A stretch of DNA of 64,000 bases, taken from contig NZ_RBRE01000035.1 of NCBI RefSeq assembly GCF_003700275.1, positions 174,636 through 238,635 on the forward strand, given 5' to 3'. This DNA comes from Pseudomonas cichorii (GTDB taxonomy: Bacteria; Pseudomonadota; Gammaproteobacteria; Pseudomonadales; Pseudomonadaceae). A program made the translations under genes and the position numbers. The notes beneath the pieces were generated by a model that saw nothing but the letters and a program-made list of their open reading frames with translations, ran no database searches and was not told where the DNA came from. Positions within the stretch are counted from its first letter, which is position 1. Each line of letters opens with the position of its first letter. Shown here in pieces: positions 57,390 through 64,000 of the stretch.

Positions 57390-60300
57390 ATGAACTTCTC
57401 CAAATTCTTTATCTCGCGACCGATCTTCGCGGCAGTATTGTCGTTGTTGATCCTGATCGCAGGCGCCATCTCGCTGTTCCAGTTGCCGATCAGCGAATAC
57501 CCGGAAGTGGTGCCGCCCACGGTCGTGGTGCGTGCCAGCTTCCCCGGCGCCAACCCCAAGGTGATCGGCGAAACCGTGGCTTCGCCACTGGAACAGGCCA
57601 TCACCGGCGTCGAGAACATGCTGTACATGTCCTCGCAATCCACGGCTGACGGCAAGCTGACCCTGACCATCACCTTCGCGCTGGGTACCGACCTGGATAA
57701 CGCGCAAGTGCAGGTGCAGAACCGCGTGACCCGCACCGAGCCCAAGCTGCCCGAGGAAGTGACGCGTATCGGGATCACCGTGGACAAGGCGTCTCCCGAC
57801 CTGACCATGGTCGTGCACTTGACCTCGCCGGATAACCGTTACGACATGCTGTATCTGTCCAACTACGCGGTGCTCAACATCAAGGATGAGCTGGCGCGCC
57901 TGGGCGGTGTCGGTGATGTGCAACTGTTCGGCATGGGCGACTACTCGCTGCGGGTCTGGCTGGACCCGAACAAGACCGCTTCGCGCAATCTGACTGCAAC
58001 GGATGTGGTCAACGCCATTCGTGAACAGAACCGTCAGGTGGCAGCCGGTCAACTGGGTGCTCCGCCCTCCCCGAGCGCAACCAGCTTCCAGATGTCGATC
58101 AACACTCAGGGCCGCCTGGTCACTGAAGAAGAGTTCGAGAACGTGGTGGTTCGCGCCGGCGCCGATGGTGAGATCACTCGCCTGAAAGATGTCGCCCGTG
58201 TGGAACTGGGTTCCAACCAGTACGCACTGCGCTCGCTGCTCAACAACAAACCTGCTGTCGCCCTGCCGATCTTCCAGCGTCCAGGCTCGAACGCCATCGA
58301 TATCTCGAATGACGTGCGCAGCAAGATGGCCGAGCTGAAAAAGGGTTTCCCGGAAGGCATGGACTACAGCATCGTCTATGACCCGACCATTTTCGTACGC
58401 GGCTCCATCGAGGCGGTGATCCACACGCTGTTCGAGGCACTGATCCTGGTTGTGCTGGTGGTGATCCTGTTCCTGCAGACCTGGCGTGCTTCGATTATCC
58501 CGCTGGTCGCCGTACCGGTGTCGCTGATCGGTACCTTCGCGGTCATGCACATGTTCGGCTTCTCCCTGAACGCCCTCTCGCTGTTCGGACTGGTACTGGC
58601 CATCGGCATCGTGGTGGACGACGCCATCGTCGTTGTGGAGAACGTCGAGCGGAACATCGAACTTGGGCTATCTCCGGTTGACGCTACCCACAAGGCCATG
58701 GGCGAAGTGACAGGTCCGATCATCGCGACGGCGCTGGTGCTGTGTGCGGTGTTCGTACCGGCGGCATTCATTTCCGGGCTTACGGGGCAGTTCTATAAAC
58801 AGTTCGCCCTGACCATCGCCATCTCGACTGTGATCTCGGCGTTCAACTCCCTGACCCTGTCGCCAGCGCTGGCCGCCGTTCTGCTCAAGGCCCATGGCGC
58901 GCCCAAGGACAGGTTCTCGCGTTTCCTGGACAAGATACTCGGTGGCTGGCTGTTCCGTCCGTTCAACCGCTTCTTCGAGAAAGCCAGTCATGGCTATGTC
59001 GGCACCGTGGCGCGCGTCATCCGCAGCAGCGGTATCGCCCTGCTGGTCTATGCAGGCCTGATGGTCCTGACCTGGATGGGCTTCTCCAGCACGCCGACCG
59101 GTTTCGTACCGAGCCAGGACAAGCAGTATCTGGTGGCCTTCGCGCAACTACCGGACGCGGCCAGCCTCGATCGCACCGAGGAAGTCATCAAGCGCATGTC
59201 GGATCTGGCCCTGCAGCAGCCTGGCGTGGAAAACGCCATCGCCTTCCCCGGCCTGTCGATCAACGGCTTCACCAACAGCCCCAACAACGGTGTGGTGTTC
59301 GTCGCCCTCAAAGACTTTGACCAGCGCAAGGACCCGAGCCAGTCGGCCAATGCCATCGCCGGTGCGTTGAATGGCAAGTTCGCTTCGATCCAGGAAGCCT
59401 ACATGGCGATTTTCCCGCCACCGCCAGTACAAGGGCTGGGCACCATTGGCGGTTTCCGCCTGCAGATCGAGGACCGTGGCAACCTGGGTTATGACGAGCT
59501 GTACAAGGAAACCCAGAACATCATCAACAAGAGCCGCAGCGTGCCGGAACTCGCCGGCCTGTTCACCAGCTATACCGTGAACGTGCCGCAGGTCGATGCC
59601 GCCATCGACCGTGAGAAAGCCAAGACCCACGGCGTTGCGATCAGCGACATCTTCGACACCCTGCAGGTTTATCTGGGTTCGTTGTATGCCAACGACTTCA
59701 ACCGCTTCGGGCGCACCTATCAGGTCAACGTCCAGGCTGAACAACAGTTCCGCCAGGACTCCGACCAGATCGGCCAGCTCAAGGTCCGCAACAACCTCGG
59801 TGAAATGATCCCGCTGGCGACCTTCGTCAAGATCAGCGATACCGCAGGTCCCGACCGCGTGATGCACTACAACGGCTTCATCACCGCCGAGATCAACGGT
59901 GCGGCTGCGCCCGGCTACAGCTCCGGACAGGCAGAGGCTGCCATCGAAAAACTGCTCAAGGAGGAACTGCCAAACGGCATGGTCTACGAATGGACCGACC
60001 TGACCTACCAGCAGATTCTGTCGGGTAACACGGCGCTGTTTGTCTTCCCGCTCTGCGTGTTGCTGGCGTTCCTGGTACTGGCGGCGCAGTACGAAAGCTG
60101 GAGCCTGCCATTGGCGGTGATCCTGATCGTACCGATGACCCTGCTGTCGGCCATCGCCGGGGTGATAATTGCCGGTAGCGACAACAACATCTTTACCCAG
60201 ATCGGCCTGATCGTACTGGTAGGACTGGCGTGCAAGAACGCGATTCTGATCGTCGAATTCGCCAAGGATAAACAGGAAGAAGGCATGAGCCCGCTGGATG

Positions 60301-60581
60301 CCGTACTGGAAGCCTGCCGCCTGCGTCTGCGTCCGATCCTGATGACCTCGTTCGCCTTCATCATGGGTGTCGTGCCACTGGTGATCTCCAGCGGTGCGGG
60401 TGCCGAGATGCGGCATGCCATGGGCGTGGCGGTGTTCTCCGGGATGCTCGGGGTGACCTTCTTCGGCCTGCTGCTGACGCCGGTGTTCTATGTGCTGATC
60501 CGTAACTTCGTCGCCCGCCAGGAAGCCCGCAAGGCCGCCAGGGCACAGAAACTGAATACCTTGTCTGCGGAGATGCATTGA
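57390..60581 (+). CDS. mexF: RND efflux transporter MexF
   Basis: Inner-membrane proton-driven pump of 1063 residues, HAE-1 family, exporting fluoroquinolones, chloramphenicol and trimethoprim in known MexEF systems. Twelve helices with two large periplasmic loops; the motif GLVLAIGIVVDDAIVVVENVER carries the transport aspartates in helix 4, and the N-terminus MNFSKFFISRPIFAAVLSLL is typical. Its stop overlaps the ATG of the next gene. It follows mexE by 12 bases. Confidence 0.95.
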   Translation: MNFSKFFISRPIFAAVLSLLILIAGAISLFQLPISEYPEVVPPTVVVRASFPGANPKVIGETVASPLEQAITGVENMLYMSSQSTADGKLTLTITFALGTDLDNAQVQVQNRVTRTEPKLPEEVTRIGITVDKASPDLTMVVHLTSPDNRYDMLYLSNYAVLNIKDELARLGGVGDVQLFGMGDYSLRVWLDPNKTASRNLTATDVVNAIREQNRQVAAGQLGAPPSPSATSFQMSINTQGRLVTEEEFENVVVRAGADGEITRLKDVARVELGSNQYALRSLLNNKPAVALPIFQRPGSNAIDISNDVRSKMAELKKGFPEGMDYSIVYDPTIFVRGSIEAVIHTLFEALILVVLVVILFLQTWRASIIPLVAVPVSLIGTFAVMHMFGFSLNALSLFGLVLAIGIVVDDAIVVVENVERNIELGLSPVDATHKAMGEVTGPIIATALVLCAVFVPAAFISGLTGQFYKQFALTIAISTVISAFNSLTLSPALAAVLLKAHGAPKDRFSRFLDKILGGWLFRPFNRFFEKASHGYVGTVARVIRSSGIALLVYAGLMVLTWMGFSSTPTGFVPSQDKQYLVAFAQLPDAASLDRTEEVIKRMSDLALQQPGVENAIAFPGLSINGFTNSPNNGVVFVALKDFDQRKDPSQSANAIAGALNGKFASIQEAYMAIFPPPPVQGLGTIGGFRLQIEDRGNLGYDELYKETQNIINKSRSVPELAGLFTSYTVNVPQVDAAIDREKAKTHGVAISDIFDTLQVYLGSLYANDFNRFGRTYQVNVQAEQQFRQDSDQIGQLKVRNNLGEMIPLATFVKISDTAGPDRVMHYNGFITAEINGAAAPGYSSGQAEAAIEKLLKEELPNGMVYEWTDLTYQQILSGNTALFVFPLCVLLAFLVLAAQYESWSLPLAVILIVPMTLLSAIAGVIIAGSDNNIFTQIGLIVLVGLACKNAILIVEFAKDKQEEGMSPLDAVLEACRLRLRPILMTSFAFIMGVVPLVISSGAGAEMRHAMGVAVFSGMLGVTFFGLLLTPVFYVLIRNFVARQEARKAARAQKLNTLSAEMH

Positions 60582-61978
60582 TGAGCGCGCTGAAACTCTT
60601 CGCACCGAGCCTGTTGGTCCTGGCGCTGGCGGCCTGTGCCGTCGGCCCGGACTACAAGGCACCTGACACGGCGCCGGCAAAAGTCGCTTCGGCAGCCCAG
60701 GGCAATCTTGACCGCAGCAAGGTCGATACCCTGTGGTGGCAGCAGTTCGATGATCCGACCCTCAACACACTGGTCACCCGTTCCCTGGAGGGCAACCGCG
60801 ATCTGCGTGTGGCGTTTGCCCGCCTGAAGTCGGCGCGGGCGATTCGCGATGACGTCAGCAATGATGCCATGCCGGTGATCACCAGCCGGGTCAGCAGCGA
60901 CATCGGCAAAGGTCAGCAACCGGGCACGACAGAGCGCCGGGTCAATAGCGAACGCTATGACCTGGGCCTGGACATGGCCTGGGAACTGGATCTGTTCGGG
61001 CGCATTCAACGCCAGCTGGAAGCCAGCGAAGCGGATCAGGAAGTCGCCGAAGCCAACCTGTATCAACTGCAGGTGACCCTGATCGCCGAAGTGGTCGACG
61101 CTTATGGCCAGTTGCGTGGTGCGCAACTGCGCGAAGCGATTGCCCGCGACAACCTTAAAAACCAGCAGGACTCTCGCGGCGTGACCACTCAGTTGCGCGA
61201 TGCCGGGGTCGGTAACGAACTGGATGTGGTGCGTGCCGATGCCCGTGTGGCAGCAGTCGAAGCCAGTGTGCCGCAGTTGCAGGCCGAACAGGTTCGTCAG
61301 CGCAATCGCATTGCCACCTTGCTCGGTGAACGTCCCGAAAGCCTCAGCGTGGATTTGAGCCCGACAAAACTGCCGGCGATTGCCAAGGCCCTGCCGATTG
61401 GCGATCCAACCCAGGTCTTGCGCCAGCGCCCCGACATCCGCGCTGCCGAGCGGCAACTGGCGGCGTCCACTGCGCGAATCGGCGTGGCGACTGCCGACCT
61501 GTTTCCACGGGTCAGCCTGAGCGGCTTCCTCGGCTTTACTGCCGGGCGCGGCTCGCAGATCGGCTCTTCGGCCGCCAGAGCCTGGTCGTTGGGCCCGAAC
61601 ATCACCTGGGCAGCTTTCGATCTGGGCAGTGTCCGGGCGCAGATCCGCAGCGCCGATGCTGATGCAGAAGGCGCGCTGGCCACCTATGAACAGCAAGTGC
61701 TGCTGGCGCTCGAAGAATCGGAAAATGCTTTCAGCGACTACGACAAACGCCAGCAACGTCTGTTGGCGCTGATTCGCCAGAGTGAATCGAGTCGCGCAGC
61801 CGCAAGGCTGGCATCTGTGCAGTATCGCGAAGGTACGGCAGATTTTCTGGTCCTGCTGGATGCCGAGCGGGAGCGTCTGGCAGCCGAAGACTCTCAGGCC
61901 CAGGCAGAAATCGAGATGTATCGCGGTATCGTGGCTATCTACAAGGCCCTGGGTGGCGGCTGGCAACCGCAGGCCTGA
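60581..61978 (+). CDS. oprN: RND efflux outer-membrane protein OprN-type
   Basis: Outer-membrane lipoprotein channel of 465 residues of the OprM/NodT family, third gene of mexEF-oprN. It has a lipobox Cys (LALAACAVGPDYK), two repeats of about 200 residues with the SxARSA-like and tip motifs (LDLFGRIQRQLEASEADQE, FDLGSVRAQIRSADADAEGA), typical of TolC-like barrels. The ATG overlaps the mexF stop by one base. Naming as oprN rests on gene order. Confidence 0.9.
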   Translation: MSALKLFAPSLLVLALAACAVGPDYKAPDTAPAKVASAAQGNLDRSKVDTLWWQQFDDPTLNTLVTRSLEGNRDLRVAFARLKSARAIRDDVSNDAMPVITSRVSSDIGKGQQPGTTERRVNSERYDLGLDMAWELDLFGRIQRQLEASEADQEVAEANLYQLQVTLIAEVVDAYGQLRGAQLREAIARDNLKNQQDSRGVTTQLRDAGVGNELDVVRADARVAAVEASVPQLQAEQVRQRNRIATLLGERPESLSVDLSPTKLPAIAKALPIGDPTQVLRQRPDIRAAERQLAASTARIGVATADLFPRVSLSGFLGFTAGRGSQIGSSAARAWSLGPNITWAAFDLGSVRAQIRSADADAEGALATYEQQVLLALEESENAFSDYDKRQQRLLALIRQSESSRAAARLASVQYREGTADFLVLLDAERERLAAEDSQAQAEIEMYRGIVAIYKALGGGWQPQA

Positions 61979-62001
61979 TGCACTGAGCACCTGAGCTGTC
62001 G

Positions 62002-62033
62002 GCCCCGCGTTCCATGAGCGCGGGGCTTTTTTT
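62002..62033 (+). terminator. Intrinsic terminator of mexEF-oprN
   Basis: GCCCCGCG (62002-62009) and CGCGGGGC (62019-62026) pair around TTCCATGAG and are followed by TTTTTTT, 23 bases after the oprN stop. Confidence 0.88.
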
Positions 62034-62123
62034 CGTCTCTGGTTTGCGGACCCTGTACGATTGAGGTTTGACAGCAGCCAGTCACTGTCCGAAGCTGCAA
62101 GCCGTCAGGAATTGGAACTCGAT

Positions 62124-63221
62124 ATGCCCAGATTGCCTATACAGGGCTCATCGCCTCACGCCACTACTCGACTTCGCAGGCTGATCGGCATTGCGACGGC
62201 CCTGGTGCTGATAACCTCGTTAGTAATTGCCTGGTCCTGGCGCAGCGACCCGGCGCAACCGGCAGCGAAACTCAATCACACATACGCCCAGGCAATGCAG
62301 CAAGCCCATGACGGCAAGCCGGGCGCTGCACGCATGCTCTATCAGCAACTGGCGCGCAACGATCTTTCACCTGCGCACCGTATCGCGCTGCTGGCCGAAC
62401 TGAGCAATTACCCAAGCCCTCAGGCCCTCAAACTGCTCAATGCCAGCCTCAAGGACTCATCGCCAGAAGTACGTCAGGCGGCCATCGAAGCCAGTGTAAA
62501 AATGATTCCGGACGGACAGCGCAGCCTGTTGCTCGGCCCGTTGCTGGAAGACGGCGAACAATCGGTCAGGTTCAGCGCCACCCGTGCGTTGCTGGGATTA
62601 TCCCCGGATGACCTGGGGTTGTACTTTGCGGTGCTGCAACAAGCTGCCGAGGCCTATCAGGAAGCGCTGAAAAACCAGCCACAAACTGCACAGAACCAGC
62701 TGCAACTGGCCCGACTTTATTTACAGACCGGCGATCTGCAGCCTGCACTGGCTGCCTTGCAGCGGGCCATTGGCCTGGACCCGGAAAACGTCGAAGCCGC
62801 CTTGGCGCATATCGAACTGCTGGACAGGAAAGGCCAGGCCGATCAGGCCCGTAGCCTTTTCGCCAGGCTGCTGGAACGCAATCCGGAATCTGCCCTGCTG
62901 CAACACGCACTGGGCATCTGGCTGTTGCAACACGGGCAAAGCGAGTACGCGCTGCTCAGTCTGGCCAAGGCCGTGGAACTGGAACCGGGTAACAACGATT
63001 ACCGCTATGACCTGGCCGTGGCCCTCCACGATCTGGATCAACTGGAGGCCGCACAGAGGCAGTTGGCGCAAATCCTTCAGAACCAGCCCGCCAATCGACG
63101 GGCGCGCGTGCTGTTGATCCAGTACTGGAAAGAAAATGGCCAATTACAGAATGTGCAGGTCTTGCTGGCCGAACTGGAACAGCAGAATCCGGACGATCCA
63201 GCGTTGCAGCAAGGGCTCTAG
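62124..63221 (+). CDS. Membrane-anchored TPR/HEAT-repeat protein
   Basis: Protein of 365 residues from ATG 62124. One transmembrane helix (about 20-38; LIGIATALVLITSLVIAW) is followed by HEAT-like repeats (SPEVRQAAIEASVKMIP, EDGEQSVRFSATRAL) and TPR repeats from about 190 onward (NQLQLARLYLQTGDLQPALAALQRAIGLDPENV, and three more). This domain set suits a periplasmic scaffold or c-type cytochrome-like protein without heme motif. No CxxCH is present. Its partners are unknown. A TTG at 62061 in frame is not credible. Confidence 0.75.
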   Translation: MPRLPIQGSSPHATTRLRRLIGIATALVLITSLVIAWSWRSDPAQPAAKLNHTYAQAMQQAHDGKPGAARMLYQQLARNDLSPAHRIALLAELSNYPSPQALKLLNASLKDSSPEVRQAAIEASVKMIPDGQRSLLLGPLLEDGEQSVRFSATRALLGLSPDDLGLYFAVLQQAAEAYQEALKNQPQTAQNQLQLARLYLQTGDLQPALAALQRAIGLDPENVEAALAHIELLDRKGQADQARSLFARLLERNPESALLQHALGIWLLQHGQSEYALLSLAKAVELEPGNNDYRYDLAVALHDLDQLEAAQRQLAQILQNQPANRRARVLLIQYWKENGQLQNVQVLLAELEQQNPDDPALQQGL

Positions 63222-63614
63222 GCCAGGAAAAGCGTGGCCGATCGCGAGCATTTCGCCGCTGTTTTTAACGTAATCCTTGCAAGTTCCACAGTGCTTCACC
63301 CAACAGCTAATATCGGAAATAACTTACAAGGCGCTTCGACCGATAACACAACGAGTGATAAAACCGGCAATTGATGAAAAGCATTTCATTTATCATTTTC
63401 AACAAGACTGTTTTCTAACTCGTAAAAAACGTGCATTATTTACCGGCACCTGATTATAACTACCCATTACTCCCGACCGCATGACTGGAACGCTTAGTTT
63501 CATCATTGAAAACGCCGGGACCGGGTAGTGACCAAATGAGCGAGTCGGCCGAACGTTTTTGTCATATCGCTTTATCGGGCTATCAACAGCCACTACACCG
63601 TTGGAGTATTTTAT
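63222..63614. other. AT-rich intergenic region before mvaT
   Basis: 393 bases, AT-rich, with no gene. It must hold the mvaT promoter; TATAAC at 63455-63460 with TGCATT 18 bases upstream (63431-63436) is a possible sigma70 site. H-NS-family genes are often self-regulated through AT-rich DNA, so this region may be its own target (inference). Confidence 0.5.
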
Positions 63615-63977
63615 TTGTCCAGACTTGCCGAGTTCCGAGCAGCAGAAAAAGCCCTTCAAGAACAGCTTGCACAGCTGGAATCCCTGAAGAATGACGCCGG
63701 GCTGAAAAGGGAAATTGAATTCGAGCAGAAGCTCCAGGACCTGATGGGTGGCTACGGCAAAAGCCTGCGCGACATCATTGCGATCCTCGACCCTGTCAGC
63801 TCCACTTCCCTGGTTGCCCCGGCTGGCCCGAAACGCCGCCGCGCCCGTGTCGTGAAGGTTTACCAGAACCCGCACACCGGCGAACTGATTGAAACCAAAG
63901 GCGGCAACCACCGCGGCCTGAAGGCCTGGAAAGAACAATACGGCGTTGAAACCGTCGACTCCTGGCTTCGTGCCTGA
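63615..63977 (+). CDS. mvaT: H-NS-family nucleoid regulator MvaT
   Basis: DNA-binding xenogeneic silencer of 120 residues that represses AT-rich genes. The N-terminal coiled coil (MSRLAEFRAAEKALQEQLAQ, LESLKNDAGLKREIEFEQKL) mediates dimerisation and the C-terminus (RRARVVKVYQNPHTGELIET, GGNHRGLKAWKEQYG) binds DNA with the typical GGNHR core. The start codon is TTG, preceded by GGAG at 63603-63606 with 8 bases between, a start also seen for this family. The islands at 33888-52106 are AT-rich in part and could be silenced by it. Confidence 0.93.
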   Translation: MSRLAEFRAAEKALQEQLAQLESLKNDAGLKREIEFEQKLQDLMGGYGKSLRDIIAILDPVSSTSLVAPAGPKRRRARVVKVYQNPHTGELIETKGGNHRGLKAWKEQYGVETVDSWLRA

Positions 63978-64000
63978 TTGTTCTTTCTTGTTGAGCAAGC

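Noticed and set aside
56079..58550. 823-codon frame opposite mexE/mexF
   Set aside because: Shadow of two well-identified genes, with antisense composition and no start signals.

Overview
The window is a chromosomal segment of a fluorescent Pseudomonas, most likely of the P. syringae group or a near relative. This is inferred from the gacA-uvrC-pgsA-tRNA-Gly block, the hbcR/GntP/3-hydroxybutyrate dehydrogenase block, mexEF-oprN and mvaT, and from GC-rich codon use. No database search was possible, so family names rest on recognised motifs.

Layout. 1-5820: an aldo/keto reductase with a divergent LysR regulator, an MFS exporter, an OmpR-type two-component system and a small secreted protein. 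6000-9246: tRNA-Gly, pgsA, uvrC and gacA on the minus strand. 9247-10282: a small phage-like island (XRE repressor divergent from a gp16-type DNA-binding protein). 10500-12073: a DAHP synthase gene behind an aromatic-rich leader peptide and a strong intrinsic terminator (attenuator), then a second small leader ORF. 12157-18203: ppiC and the yejABEF oligopeptide/microcin C-type ABC importer. 18256-22166: a sigma54 activator, a GntP permease and 3-hydroxybutyrate dehydrogenase. 22278-33887: housekeeping and less usual genes, including a PilT/U ATPase, a second parvulin, pgm, a RecB-nuclease/XPD-helicase fusion, a MocR-like protein with a PP-loop ATPase, and a quinone oxidoreductase with a divergent LysR gene.

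33858-52106 is accessory DNA. The last ten codons of the LysR gene at 32973-33887 (Met-Phe-Phe-Gly-Asp-Pro-x-Ser-Leu-stop) recur at 43683-43712 and 52077-52106. The two downstream copies are each preceded by the same TGGGGGCA-type terminus. I read this as two tandem integrations at the 3' end of the LysR gene. Island 1 carries a complete His-Xaa-Ser (HXS) peptide-modification system (hxsD, hxsB, hxsC, hxsA) and a three-gene operon of two phospholipase-D-like proteins (the second frameshifted) and a large unknown protein that could be a defence cassette. Island 2 carries a broken DUF2971 gene and a catabolic cassette: CitMHS transporter, SMP-30 hydrolase, HMG-CoA-lyase-type lyase, class III CoA-transferase, MFS transporter and IclR regulator. 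No integrase gene is present in either island.

52273-63977: a truncated phage BRO-N gene, a Tat-exported aldo/keto reductase, an Old Yellow Enzyme with a divergent HxlR regulator, mexE-mexF-oprN, a membrane-anchored TPR protein, and mvaT at the right edge.
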